Made by a program: the position numbers and the translations under genes. The notes beneath the pieces are model-generated. The model was not told the origin of the DNA. It made no database searches and was given only the letters and a program-made list of their open reading frames with translations. Below are positions 8,468 through 17,240 of a DNA stretch of 64,000 nt, one piece after another. How positions within the stretch are numbered: the stretch's first letter is position 1; the number at the start of each line of letters is the position of its first letter. The stretch covers positions 124,001-188,000 of the forward strand of contig NZ_JACJKQ010000001.1 of assembly GCF_016901575.1 (NCBI RefSeq), given 5' to 3'. The stretch comes from Enorma phocaeensis (GTDB lineage Bacteria > Actinomycetota > Coriobacteriia > Coriobacteriales > Coriobacteriaceae).

Positions 8468-10141
8468 ATGATTGCGAAGACCATTCGAACCTGCTTTCCC
8501 ATCGCCGCTGCCGCGGTATCCGATAAGGCCGAGGAGATCAACAAGCTCAACGTCTTCCCGGTGCCTGACGGCGATACCGGCACCAACATGTCGCTCACCC
8601 TGGGCTCGGTGGTGAAGGAGCTCAGCAGCCTTCCCGCTGACGCCGATATGGAGGCCATCGCCGCCGCCATCACCCATGGCTCGCTCATGGGCGCTCGCGG
8701 CAACTCCGGCGTCATCACCTCGCAGATTCTGCGCGGCGCCGCCGAGGGCTTTGTTGGCGCCGAGGACCCCATTACCTCTGCCGACATCGCGGCGGCCCTG
8801 CGCAATTCGGTGAAGGTCGCCTTTAAGGCCGTGCGCAAGCCGGTGGAGGGTACCATCCTCACGGTTCTTCGTGACATCTCCACCCGTGCAGACGCCTGCG
8901 CGAAGGCCAAGGACTCCTATGAGGACACCCTTGACGCGATCGTCGTCGAGGCCTATGAGTCCGTCGCCCGCACGCCCGACCTGCTGCCCGTGCTCAAGGA
9001 GAACGGCGTGGTCGACTCCGGCGCCTTCGGTTTCGCCATCTTCCTCGAGAACTTCGTCGCCGCCGCGCTCGGGCGCACCACCGAGGTCGAGGAGATTTCC
9101 ACAACCTTCGAGGGCACGGCGGACTCCGCTCGCGAGGGCGCTCTTGACCGCGTGAAGATCGAGGCGAACGACGACTGGGAGGGCTCGGAGTATCGCTACT
9201 GCAACGAGTTCCTCTTCAAGGCGGATGCCCCCTTCGATGAGGACGAGTGCCTGCAGTTCCTCGCCTCCATGGGCGATTGCGAGCTGCTCGTGGGCGCCTA
9301 TCCTGACTATAAGATCCACGTTCATTCCAACACGCCCAACCTTGTTCTCGAGCACATGCTCAACTTGGGCCAGATCTACGAGGTCTTTATCCATAACATG
9401 GATATGGAGTCTCGTGAGCGCACCGCGAAGATCCATGAGGACCAGGATGCTTCCGAGCAGGCCTCTGAGCCTGCCAAGCCTTTGGGCTACGTCGCCGTCG
9501 CGGCTGGCTCGGGCGAGGCCGAGATTCTGACCTCGCTCGGCGTCGATGTGGTGGTTTCTGGCGGCCAGACCATGAACCCCTCCACCGCCGACCTTCTTGA
9601 TGCCGTCTCGAAGGTCAATGCCGAGGCTGTGATCATTCTGCCCAACAACTCCAATATCCGCATGGCGGCCGAGGCCGCCGCGAACGCCTGCTCTGACAAG
9701 CAGGTCGCGGTGGTGCCCACCAAGACCGTGCCGCAGGCGTTCTCAGCGCTCTTCGCCGTGCTTCCCGACTCCTCTCTCGAGGATGCCGTCGAGGCCATGA
9801 CCGAGGCCGCCTCCGAGGTCCGCGACGGCGAGGTCACCTGCGCCGTGCGCGATTCTGCGGCGTCCGACGGCACCCCCATCCATGCAGGGGATGTCATGGG
9901 CATCATCAACGATTCGATCGATGTGGTCGGCTCCGATGTCAAGCAGGTCACGCTTGACTGCATCAATCGCATGCAGGAAGAGGAGGAGGGAGACGCCCTC
10001 ACCATTCTTGCCGGCTCCGATATGAGCGACGAGGTCTTCGAGGACCTCATCGCTGCCATCGAAGAGGCCCAGCCCGACCTTGAGATTGACTCGCACCGTG
10101 GCGAGCAGCCGCTCTACCCGGTGATCTTCTCGATCGAGTAG
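8468..10141 (+). CDS. DAK2/DhaL domain protein, FakA-like (YloV)
   Basis: A 557-residue protein with an N-terminal DhaL-type kinase domain: FPVPDGDTGTNMSLTL (about 33-48) holds the Mg-ATP aspartates and GARGNSGVITSQILRG (about 77-92) the nucleotide loop. Two further domains follow, as in FakA, which phosphorylates fatty acids held by FakB carriers for phospholipid synthesis. No fakB lies in this window. Function as a fatty acid kinase subunit is inferred from family and length; plsX, which shares acyl-phosphate chemistry, is 5 kb downstream. It lies 30 bp after the Asp23 gene and 2 bp before recG, probably one operon. Confidence 0.88.
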   Translation: MIAKTIRTCFPIAAAAVSDKAEEINKLNVFPVPDGDTGTNMSLTLGSVVKELSSLPADADMEAIAAAITHGSLMGARGNSGVITSQILRGAAEGFVGAEDPITSADIAAALRNSVKVAFKAVRKPVEGTILTVLRDISTRADACAKAKDSYEDTLDAIVVEAYESVARTPDLLPVLKENGVVDSGAFGFAIFLENFVAAALGRTTEVEEISTTFEGTADSAREGALDRVKIEANDDWEGSEYRYCNEFLFKADAPFDEDECLQFLASMGDCELLVGAYPDYKIHVHSNTPNLVLEHMLNLGQIYEVFIHNMDMESRERTAKIHEDQDASEQASEPAKPLGYVAVAAGSGEAEILTSLGVDVVVSGGQTMNPSTADLLDAVSKVNAEAVIILPNNSNIRMAAEAAANACSDKQVAVVPTKTVPQAFSALFAVLPDSSLEDAVEAMTEAASEVRDGEVTCAVRDSAASDGTPIHAGDVMGIINDSIDVVGSDVKQVTLDCINRMQEEEEGDALTILAGSDMSDEVFEDLIAAIEEAQPDLEIDSHRGEQPLYPVIFSIE

Positions 10142-10143
10142 CC

Positions 10144-12321
10144 GTGTCCGCGCCGGCACGCACTCCTTCGGTGCCGCCCGCGTCCGACCGATTGCTTCGC
10201 ACGCTTTCGCTCGGTGAGGACGTGAGCAGGCTCAAATATGTATCCGGTGCTCGTGAGGAGGCCCTCCACCGTATGGGGATTGAGACGGTGGAGGACCTCC
10301 TCCTTCATATCCCGCGCCGCTATCTAGACTTCACGCATGCCTACACCATCGAGGCGGCGCCACTCGGCGAGGTGGCAACCATTGTGGGCACGGTCGACAG
10401 GGTCTCGCTCAAGCATCCCAAGCCACGTCTCTCGGTTGTTGAGGTGTCTCTGGTGGATGACACGGGCGTGCTCCAGCTTGCATTTTTCAAGCAGCCTTGG
10501 CTCGCCAAGCAGCTGTCCCGGGGAGACCGCATGGCTGTTCAGGGCAAGGTCGAGTTCTCCTATGGCTTCAAGCAGATGGCATCCCCTCATTTCGAGCGAC
10601 TTGACGGCCATGCCTCCGCGGGCGCCATGATCCCTGTGCATCCTGTGAGCGAGGGCGTCTCCGTCGCGTGGATGCGTCGCATCGTGTCGGGGGCCCTGGA
10701 GCGTGTCGGCGCCTTCGCCGATCACCTGCCTGCCCCCCTGAGGGCGCGGCGGGGTCTCATGAGCGCTTCTCGAGCGCTGCGCTCGATTCATTTTCCTTTG
10801 AGCGGGGCGGAGCGCGAGCATGCCCGGCGCCGCCTTGCCTATGATGAGCTCCTGCATCTTCAGCTCGCCCTCCGTCTGAGAAACGACGCCAACCTTCTCG
10901 ACGTGACGCCCCACGCGCACGCTGTCGGCGCTCATGTCGAGGCGTTCCGCCGCGTCTTGCCGTTTTCTCTCACCGACGAGCAAGATGCTGCCGTCTCGGA
11001 TATCTTGAGGGACATGCAGGACGGCTCGCGTGTCATGAATCGCCTGCTTCTGGGCGACGTGGGAACGGGAAAGACTGCCGTCGCGTGTTTTGGTCTTGCC
11101 GCCGTTGCCGACAGCGCGACGCAGGGCTGCGTCATGGCCCCGACGGGCGTCCTCGCGCAGCAGTATGCCCACAAGAGCGGCCCGCTTCTCGAAAGGGCGG
11201 GCATCACGTGGGCCCTGCTCACCGGCGCCACGTCCGCCTCCGAGCGTGAAGACATGTTGCACCGCTTGGCATCGGGCGAGCTCCAGGTGTTGTTCGGGAC
11301 CCATGCCGTGCTGTCGGATGACGTGGTGTTTCGGGAGCTCTCGCTTGTGATCATCGACGAGCAGCATCGCTTTGGCGTGAACCAGCGCAACGCGCTGCGC
11401 GCCAAAGGGCCGGGTGCCGACCTGCTCGTGATGACCGCTACGCCCATCCCGCGCACGCTTGCGTTGTCCGTATACGGCGATCTTGATGTGAGCATAATCC
11501 GCAAGCGCCCCGTCGCCGGTGCCGGCGTTGCCACGCACGTTCTCACCGAGGCCAATCGCGATGTCGCCTACGGCGCGGTCCGCGAGGCGCTCGCTGCGGG
11601 CAGGAGCGCCTATGTCATCTGCCCCATGGTCGAACCCACCGACCATGCAGAGGACCTTGAGGATGTGCCCGGCATTGGTGGCGAGGACGACCAACAGCAC
11701 GTTCGCCTGCACAACGTGGTGGAGGAGACCGAACGCTTGAAGACGGTCTTCAGGGACGCCCGGATCGACATGCTTCACGGCCGCATGCCTGCACAAGAGA
11801 AGGACCGGGCGATTGCACGGTTCAGGGCGGGGGAGACCGATGTCCTGGTGTCGACGACAGTGGTGGAGGTCGGCGTGGACGTTCCCGACGCCACGGTCAT
11901 GATTATCGAAGACGGCGAGCGGTTTGGCCTTGCAACCTTGCATCAGCTGCGCGGCCGAGTGGGCCGCGGCGGCCACGCCGGCCTCTGCTATGTCATGACG
12001 CATGCAGGGGCGGGCGGCCGGCGCAGCCCGGCTCAAGATCGCCTCGAGGCGCTCGAGCGCACCGACGACGGATTCTCCCTTGCTGAGATGGACCTTCGGC
12101 TCCGTCATGAGGGCGAGATCCTGGGTCTGCGCCAACACGGAGGCGTTTCCTTGCGTTTTGTGGACCTAGATGCCGATGTGGAGCTCATCGAGGATGCTCA
12201 CGAGGACGCGCAGGAGCTTTTGCGCTATGCTTCCACATTGCAATCGGTGGCGACCCTTCCCATGCGGCAGGAGGTCGTCAAGAGATATGGCGACGTGTTC
12301 AAAGAGGTGAGCGGCGGATGA
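10144..12321 (+). CDS. recG: ATP-dependent DNA helicase RecG
   Basis: A branch-migration helicase that remodels stalled forks and Holliday junctions. The 725 residues include an N-terminal wedge/OB region (about 60-160) and a superfamily 2 motor with Walker A GDVGTGKT (about 304-311), DEQHRFG (motif II, about 405), TATPIPRTLAL (motif III), and C-terminal motifs VVEVGVDVP and QLRGRVGRG. GTG start two bases after the FakA-like stop, and it overlaps rsmD by four bases, so it is in the middle of an operon. Length is normal or slightly long. Confidence 0.97.
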   Translation: MSAPARTPSVPPASDRLLRTLSLGEDVSRLKYVSGAREEALHRMGIETVEDLLLHIPRRYLDFTHAYTIEAAPLGEVATIVGTVDRVSLKHPKPRLSVVEVSLVDDTGVLQLAFFKQPWLAKQLSRGDRMAVQGKVEFSYGFKQMASPHFERLDGHASAGAMIPVHPVSEGVSVAWMRRIVSGALERVGAFADHLPAPLRARRGLMSASRALRSIHFPLSGAEREHARRRLAYDELLHLQLALRLRNDANLLDVTPHAHAVGAHVEAFRRVLPFSLTDEQDAAVSDILRDMQDGSRVMNRLLLGDVGTGKTAVACFGLAAVADSATQGCVMAPTGVLAQQYAHKSGPLLERAGITWALLTGATSASEREDMLHRLASGELQVLFGTHAVLSDDVVFRELSLVIIDEQHRFGVNQRNALRAKGPGADLLVMTATPIPRTLALSVYGDLDVSIIRKRPVAGAGVATHVLTEANRDVAYGAVREALAAGRSAYVICPMVEPTDHAEDLEDVPGIGGEDDQQHVRLHNVVEETERLKTVFRDARIDMLHGRMPAQEKDRAIARFRAGETDVLVSTTVVEVGVDVPDATVMIIEDGERFGLATLHQLRGRVGRGGHAGLCYVMTHAGAGGRRSPAQDRLEALERTDDGFSLAEMDLRLRHEGEILGLRQHGGVSLRFVDLDADVELIEDAHEDAQELLRYASTLQSVATLPMRQEVVKRYGDVFKEVSGG

Positions 12322-12890
12322 GGATCGTAGGCGGCGAGTGGCGCGGCAGAAAGATCGGCGAGCCCCAAGGCAGAGACACCACCCGGCCCACCACCGATCG
12401 CGTTCGCGAAGCCTGCGCCTCCATGGTCGACTCCGCCCTGCCAGAGGGCATCGAAGGCATTCGCGTTCTCGACGCATTTGCCGGATCGGGGGCGATGGGG
12501 CTCGAGATGCTTTCTCGAGGGGCGGCTCATGCCACCTTCTTCGAGATCGATCGCAAGGCCTCGGCGCTCGTGCGAAGCAACGTCGAGTCTCTCGCTGGCA
12601 AAGGCGGGCGTTACAAGGTGGTCACCGGCGACGTGCTGCTATCTGCCGGTCGCGGCAGGGTGCCGGGCGGCCCTTTCGACCTCGTGGTGCTCGACCCTCC
12701 GTATGCCTTCGGGGTAGAAACGGTGGAGGAACTGCTGCACAACCTCGACACGTCGGGGGTTCTTGCGCCGGGGGCGCTGGCCCTCTACGAGCATGACGCG
12801 CATGCTCCGGGTGCCCGACCCGAGGGCTTCGAGGTCCTTCGCGAGAAGAGCTATGGCAAGATCGCCGTCGACCTCTTGCGGCTCATATAG
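12318..12890 (+). CDS. rsmD: 16S rRNA (guanine(966)-N2)-methyltransferase RsmD
   Basis: An S-adenosylmethionine-dependent methyltransferase of 190 residues that modifies G966 of 16S rRNA. SAM-binding motif LDAFAGSGAMGLEMLSRGA is followed by the catalytic DPPY motif (VVLDPPYAFG). It begins MRIVGGEWRGRKI, the classical RsmD opening. The ATG overlaps the recG stop as ATGA. The rsmD-coaD order that follows is conserved in many Gram-positive bacteria. Confidence 0.95.
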   Translation: MRIVGGEWRGRKIGEPQGRDTTRPTTDRVREACASMVDSALPEGIEGIRVLDAFAGSGAMGLEMLSRGAAHATFFEIDRKASALVRSNVESLAGKGGRYKVVTGDVLLSAGRGRVPGGPFDLVVLDPPYAFGVETVEELLHNLDTSGVLAPGALALYEHDAHAPGARPEGFEVLREKSYGKIAVDLLRLI

Positions 12891-12938
12891 GTATATCGCT
12901 TTCGCCTATCAGGCTCATGATTTCCAAGGAGGCACATC

Positions 12939-13454
12939 ATGCACGATGTCCTTACCGACCAGACCATCACGCACGTGCTGGTGCCGGGTACGTTTGATCC
13001 CATCACGTTCGGACACATCGACGTCGTCCGAAGGGCTCGCCGGCTGTTCCCGCATGTCACCGTGGCCGTGGCGGAGTCGCTCGGCAAGAACGGGACAGGC
13101 CCCACGTTCTCGCTGCAAGACCGCGTGTCGCTTGCGCGCGAGGCGCTGGGCGATATCGATGGCGTCGAGGTTCGTCCCTTCACGGGCCTGCTCGTCGACT
13201 TTGCTAACGAGGTCGGCGCTGGAGCCGTGGTCAAGGGCTTGCGCGCGATGACCGATTTTGAATACGAGCTGCAGCAGGCCGACCTCAACTACCGCCTCGA
13301 CCCGGGTGTGGAGTCCATCTTCGTCATGAGTTCGCCAGAATACGGGTACCTTTCCTCGTCGGTCGTTCGCCAGATCGCATCCTTCGGCGGGGACGTTTCG
13401 GAATTCGTGCCCGACAATGTGGTGAAGGCGCTCAAAGAACGCTTCAAGTGCTGA
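12939..13454 (+). CDS. coaD: Phosphopantetheine adenylyltransferase (PPAT)
   Basis: Catalyses the penultimate step of coenzyme A synthesis, transferring AMP to 4'-phosphopantetheine. The 171 residues contain the nucleotidyltransferase signature VPGTFDPITFGHIDVVRRA (the TFDP..GH variant of the usual motif) and the C-terminal YLSSSVVRQIASFGGDVSEF (the ISSTxVR element). The N-terminus is about ten residues longer than in typical CoaD, so a later start is possible, but CCAAGGAGG lies 8-9 bases before this ATG. Confidence 0.95.
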   Translation: MHDVLTDQTITHVLVPGTFDPITFGHIDVVRRARRLFPHVTVAVAESLGKNGTGPTFSLQDRVSLAREALGDIDGVEVRPFTGLLVDFANEVGAGAVVKGLRAMTDFEYELQQADLNYRLDPGVESIFVMSSPEYGYLSSSVVRQIASFGGDVSEFVPDNVVKALKERFKC

Positions 13455-13476
13455 TTTGTGTATTGTCGTATGTGAT

Positions 13477-13482
13477 ACTATG
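13477..13482 (+). promoter_or_regulatory. Candidate promoter for the DivIVA-like operon
   Basis: TGA-TACTAT is an extended -10 (TGnTAnnnT) 35 bp before the next start codon. No strong -35 is present at the usual distance. It would start transcription of the DivIVA-like/DUF177 pair independently of coaD. Confidence 0.4.
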
Positions 13483-13517
13483 ACCAGATGAGATGTAACC
13501 GTTGAAAGGAGACCGGG

Positions 13518-14018
13518 ATGCCGGGCGACAACTTCCCTGGCGAGAGGATCGAGAGCTTGGTCGATGAGCTCGAGGGCATCATCGAAGAAGCCAAGCCGCC
13601 TTTCGGCAAGAATGCGCAGTTCAAGGTCATCGAGACCGACGTCTTCTTCAACATTCTCGATGAGATCCGCATGAGCTATCCCGAGGAGTGGCAGAAGTCT
13701 CGTCGCATCTTGAAGGAGCGCGACGAGCTCATCGCTTCGGCGACCGCCCAGGCCGACTCCATCATCGCTGACGCGCAGCAGCAGGCTCTCACCATTGCCG
13801 GCGAGCAGGAGATCGTGCGCCTTGCCCAGCAGCAGGCCGATGACATCCGCGACCGCGCGCAGCAATATGAGCGCGAGACCCGCTATGCTGCGGAGGATTA
13901 TGCCGAGCAGGTGTTCACGCACCTCGAGGAGAACCTCAAGAGCCTCACCTCCACCGTGGCGCGCTGCCGCCAGCAGCTCAACGAGAGCTCTAACAACGCT
14001 CAGAACGGTGGCTGGTAA
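13518..14018 (+). CDS. DivIVA-like coiled-coil protein
   Basis: A 166-residue, largely helical protein. It begins MPGDNFPGERIESLVDELEG. The middle (about 60-130) is a heptad-like coiled coil rich in Ala, Gln and Glu with QADSIIADAQQQALTIAGEQ and related repeats. It resembles short DivIVA/SepIVA-type proteins or ATP synthase b-subunit stalks but has no membrane anchor. A role at the cell pole or division site is inferred from the fold and is uncertain. AAAGGAG lies upstream. Its stop overlaps the next ATG by one base. Confidence 0.7.
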   Translation: MPGDNFPGERIESLVDELEGIIEEAKPPFGKNAQFKVIETDVFFNILDEIRMSYPEEWQKSRRILKERDELIASATAQADSIIADAQQQALTIAGEQEIVRLAQQQADDIRDRAQQYERETRYAAEDYAEQVFTHLEENLKSLTSTVARCRQQLNESSNNAQNGGW

Positions 14019-14572
14019 TGGCGTTCATCGACCCTATCGTTATCGAGCTCGAAGGCCGTCTCGAAGCGCCGGGCGAGAGCTTGCCCGTCTCGGGCACGGT
14101 CGATATCCCCAGCTATGAGGTGGGCGACAAGGAGTTCGCGCTCGACGGGGGCATCTCCTACGACGTGGTTCTCACCAACGCCGGCGACGGGATCTTGGTG
14201 TCAGGGCTGGTTCGCGCCCATGCGGTAGGCGAGTGCGACCGCTGCCTGGATCCCGCCCATTTCGACGTCGCCGGTGAGATCGAAGAGTATTTCCTGTTCC
14301 ATGAGCCCGAGGACGCCGAAACATATGAGGACGGCTTCGAGTTGGTGGGGGAGAATCGCTCGGTAGACCTTGCGGGTCCCATCGCTGACGCGGTAGTCAT
14401 GGATACGCCATTCGTGGTGCTCTGCCGCCCCGATTGCGCCGGTCTGTGCCCGACGTGTGGCTGCAATCTCAACCGCGAGCAGTGCGACTGCGCTGCCCGA
14501 GCCGAGGAGGAGTACGTCACGAGCGACGAGAATCCCTTCGCCGCCCTCAAGAACCTCAAGCTCGACGACTAG
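14018..14572 (+). CDS. DUF177 (YceD) family protein with zinc-ribbon-like tail
   Basis: A 184-residue DUF177 protein. Homologues accompany rpmF and plsX across bacteria and are linked to 23S rRNA accumulation. The first part is beta-rich (LVRAHAVGECDRCLDPAHFD). The C-terminal part has a cysteine cluster, CRPDCAGLCPTCGCNL followed by CDC, likely to bind a metal. Directly coupled to the upstream coiled-coil gene; rpmF follows after 180 bp, as expected for the family. Confidence 0.88.
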   Translation: MAFIDPIVIELEGRLEAPGESLPVSGTVDIPSYEVGDKEFALDGGISYDVVLTNAGDGILVSGLVRAHAVGECDRCLDPAHFDVAGEIEEYFLFHEPEDAETYEDGFELVGENRSVDLAGPIADAVVMDTPFVVLCRPDCAGLCPTCGCNLNREQCDCAARAEEEYVTSDENPFAALKNLKLDD

Positions 14573-14752
14573 CTTGTAGACATTGAGGTTTCGCTTTCCG
14601 CATCGATTCTACGGCCATCGCATGCGTCGCGTAAACAATGTGGGCAAGCGGTGACGAGCGATAATAATTGCTGTACACGCGGCAGTTCTGTGTGGTAGTA
14701 TCGCTACTTGCGCGTATTCACGCCTGTTCATTAGGTCATAAGGAAGGTCATC

Positions 14753-14932
14753 ATGCCAGTACCAAAGCAAAAGAAGGGCCGCGGAGCAACCCATTCCCGC
14801 CGTTCCGCCAACATGAAGATCGAGGCTCCCGCACGTTCCGTTTGCCCTCGTTGCGGTGCCGTGAAGCTTCCCCATCACGTTTGCCCCAACTGCGGTTTCT
14901 ACAAGGACCGCGAGGTCATCGTCACCGAGTAG
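14753..14932 (+). CDS. rpmF: 50S ribosomal protein L32
   Basis: A 59-residue ribosomal protein beginning MPVPKQKKGRGATHSRRSAN, the classical L32 opening. Two cysteine pairs (CPRCG and CPNCG) form the zinc ribbon of the C+ form. ATAAGGAAGG lies upstream. A TAGTAT hexamer near 14696-14701 may be the -10 of its promoter. It sits between DUF177 and plsX, its usual neighbours. Confidence 0.97.
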   Translation: MPVPKQKKGRGATHSRRSANMKIEAPARSVCPRCGAVKLPHHVCPNCGFYKDREVIVTE

Positions 14933-14989
14933 CCATTTTCGCGGGGTTTCCCTCGCTGCATGATGCCCGTTGAAGGTGATAAACTATCA

Positions 14990-15011
14990 TGTGCGCTCGC
15001 CGCACATTCTT
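14990..15011 (+). terminator. Possible weak terminator after rpmF
   Basis: TGTGCG (14990-14995) pairs with CGCACA (15001-15006), loop CTCGC, then TTCTTA. A second hairpin, ATGGCCG/CGGCCAT (15020-15046), follows. Both are short, so read-through into plsX is likely. Confidence 0.4.
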
Positions 15012-15067
15012 AGGGAATATATGGCCGGCTCCATGAGTCGGCCATTTCGCTATTGAGGTGATGAATC

Positions 15068-16087
15068 ATGAGCAAGGTCCGTGTCTGTGTTGACGTTATG
15101 GGCGGAGACGAAGAGCCCCAGGTCGTTCTCGACGGCATCGATGCAGCGCTCGCTGCCGATAGCGAGCTCGAAGTGCTTGCGGTCGGTCCAGCCGAGCTGG
15201 TCGAACCTTTTGCCGCCTCGCGCGATCGCGTCGAAGCGCTCGTCGCCCCTGATGTCATCACCATGGAGGACGACCCCATCAAGGCCGTCATGACCAAGCG
15301 CAAGTCATCCATCGTCATCGCTTGCCGCGCCGTCAAGAAGGGTACTGCCCAAGGTTTCTTCTCGGCGGGTGCTACCGGCGCGATCACCGCGGCGGCGACC
15401 GCGTATGTCACGCCGTTTCGCTATGAGGCGGACGGTAAGCGAGAGCCGATTCGTCCCTGCATCACCACGGCAGTTCCCAACCGTGCGGGCGGTTTGACCG
15501 TTCTGTGCGACATGGGCGCGAATCCAGACGTCGAGGTCGAGGACATGGTGCGCTTTGGCCAGATGGGGGCCGTGTACTCCCAGCTGGTGTGCGGCGTTGC
15601 CCACCCGCGGGTCGGGTTGCTGTCAAACGGCACCGAGGACACGAAGGGTTCCCACTTTACCAAGGCGTGCTTCCCTGCGATGCGCGACGCGGTTCCGGGC
15701 TTTGTCGGCAATTGCGAGGGCACCGACCTGCTTGCGGGAACGGTCGACGTGGTGGTGACGGATGGCTTTGCCGGCAACGTTGCCCTGAAGGCCACCGAAG
15801 GTGCCGCCAAGATGATCATGAGCGAGCTCAAGGGCGCTCTTCTGAGCTCGTTGTCTGGAAAGATCGCGGCTCTGCTCATCAAGAGCAAGCTCAGCGCTCT
15901 TAAGGAGAAGCTTTCCGGCGACGCCGTCGGCGGCGCCATTCTTTTGGGTCTCAAGGGCGTGGTGCTTATCGGTCATGGCGCCACCTCTGTCGAGGCGGTG
16001 AAGAACGGCACGCTCGCGACCGCCCGCGCCATCCGTGCAGGCCTCGTCGAGAAGGTGGCGGCCTCTATGGACGGCTTGGTGGAATAG
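15068..16087 (+). CDS. plsX: Phosphate acyltransferase PlsX
   Basis: Converts acyl-ACP to acyl-phosphate, the first step of phosphatidic acid synthesis by the PlsX/PlsY route. The 339 residues start with VCVDVMGGDEEPQVVLDGI, the family opening (usual form DxMGGD.aP), and contain GATGAI and TDGFAGNVALKATEG. The start was chosen at ATG 15068 after GAGGTGATGAATC; the glutamates in EEP replace the more usual HAP. acpP, encoding the acyl carrier, follows. Confidence 0.95.
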   Translation: MSKVRVCVDVMGGDEEPQVVLDGIDAALAADSELEVLAVGPAELVEPFAASRDRVEALVAPDVITMEDDPIKAVMTKRKSSIVIACRAVKKGTAQGFFSAGATGAITAAATAYVTPFRYEADGKREPIRPCITTAVPNRAGGLTVLCDMGANPDVEVEDMVRFGQMGAVYSQLVCGVAHPRVGLLSNGTEDTKGSHFTKACFPAMRDAVPGFVGNCEGTDLLAGTVDVVVTDGFAGNVALKATEGAAKMIMSELKGALLSSLSGKIAALLIKSKLSALKEKLSGDAVGGAILLGLKGVVLIGHGATSVEAVKNGTLATARAIRAGLVEKVAASMDGLVE

Positions 16088-16108
16088 CCTTTTTGGTGAC
16101 ATGCCATG

Positions 16109-16139
16109 CCCCGATTTCGGCTCGGGGTTCTCGCTTCTC
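16109..16139 (+). terminator. Possible terminator after plsX
   Basis: CCCCGA (16109-16114) pairs with TCGGGG (16122-16127), followed by a pyrimidine-rich TTCTCGCTTCTCT. The stem is short and the T-run interrupted. Confidence 0.45.
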
Positions 16140-16181
16140 TGGCGTTCGTGCGGGCAAATCTGCCGCCCGCGCCACGCGTCG

Positions 16182-16210
16182 TTGAGCGCCCCCGCCTTTG
16201 CGGGTAGAAT
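16182..16210 (+). promoter_or_regulatory. Sigma-70-type promoter of acpP
   Basis: TTGAGC (16182-16187) and TAGAAT (16205-16210) are separated by exactly 17 bp. Predicted start is near 16217, about 42 bases before the acpP ATG. This is the best-formed vegetative promoter in the window. Confidence 0.75.
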
Positions 16211-16258
16211 CGTTACGGTTCATTGTCGCCGCTTGCCGGCACGCGAAAGGAGTCAACC

Positions 16259-16501
16259 ATGGAGCGCACCGAGATTTTTGACAAGGTCGTTGACGTTGCC
16301 AGCGACGTGTTGGGCATCAGTCCCGATGAGATTACCGAACAGACCACCTTTGACGATCTTGACGCCGACTCTCTCGATCGCCTGCAGCTCGTCACCGCTT
16401 TCGAGGACGAGTTCGACATCGAGATCGAGGAAGAGCGTCTCATGTCCATCAGCTCCGTCGCTGATGCCATCGATGCCATCGAGGCAACTCAGGAGGCTTA
16501 A
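16259..16501 (+). CDS. acpP: Acyl carrier protein
   Basis: An 80-residue carrier for growing fatty acyl chains. The phosphopantetheine attachment serine is in DLDADSLDRLQL (about residue 38). GAAAGGAG lies seven bases before the ATG at 16259; an upstream in-frame GTG has no ribosome site. It follows plsX after a 171-bp gap with its own promoter and precedes rnc by 5 bp, the usual Gram-positive order. No fabD/fabG lies between plsX and acpP here. Confidence 0.97.
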   Translation: MERTEIFDKVVDVASDVLGISPDEITEQTTFDDLDADSLDRLQLVTAFEDEFDIEIEEERLMSISSVADAIDAIEATQEA

Positions 16502-16506
16502 CGTCC

Positions 16507-17232
16507 GTGCCCGTATCCGAAAAGCTCGCCCGGGTCGAGGAGATCTGCGAATACGAGTTCCATGACAAAAAACTGCTCCGCTGCGCCATCACGCATCCGT
16601 CAGCGGTCGAGGGGCAGCCTGTTTCTGCATCCTACGAGCGTCTGGAGTTCCTTGGCGATTCCATCTTGGGCTCCATCGTCGCGCTCTCCCTGTATCGAAA
16701 TTACCCCACGTTTGATGAGGGAAAGCTCACCCGGCTCAAAGTGTCGCTCGTCTCGGGCATGACGCTTTCCGATGTCGGCCTCGAGCTCGGCATCGACTCC
16801 TGCATCATCTTCGGTGCCTCTGAGACGGGTACCGGTGCACGCGGGCTTCACTCGGCGCTTGAGAACGTGTATGAGTCGCTCGTGGGCGCCCTCTATCTCG
16901 ACGGGGGCTGGGACGTGGCGGAGCGTTTCGTCACGCGCACCCTCAAGCCCCATCTCGCTGCCGATCGCGCAGAGCATCCAACGAATCCTAAATCGTACTT
17001 GCAGGAATGCGTGCAGGGCGATCACGGCGATCCGCCCGTATACAAGCTCGTGGACACCAGCGGCCCTGCCCATGAGCCCACCTTTACCGCAGTGGTGATC
17101 GTGGGAGGCGCTCGCATGGGCCGTGGAACCGGCTCTTCGAAGAAGGAGGCTGAGGCCGCTGCCGCGCTCGACGCGCTCGAGCGCCTGGGATACACCACGG
17201 GCGGCGTGATTCTTCAGAAGAAGCTGGGGTAG
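16507..17232 (+). CDS. rnc: Ribonuclease III
   Basis: A double-strand-specific endoribonuclease that processes rRNA precursors, 241 residues. The catalytic domain has the signature ERLEFLGDSILGSIV (about 42-56) and the second acidic site in ENVYESLVGALYLDGG. A dsRNA-binding domain follows (about 160-235; GRGTGSSKKEAEAAAALDAL). GTG start five bases after acpP, which should make the two cotranscribed; smc follows after 8 bp. Confidence 0.96.
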   Translation: MPVSEKLARVEEICEYEFHDKKLLRCAITHPSAVEGQPVSASYERLEFLGDSILGSIVALSLYRNYPTFDEGKLTRLKVSLVSGMTLSDVGLELGIDSCIIFGASETGTGARGLHSALENVYESLVGALYLDGGWDVAERFVTRTLKPHLAADRAEHPTNPKSYLQECVQGDHGDPPVYKLVDTSGPAHEPTFTAVVIVGGARMGRGTGSSKKEAEAAAALDALERLGYTTGGVILQKKLG

Positions 17233-17240
17233 GGGGCGCC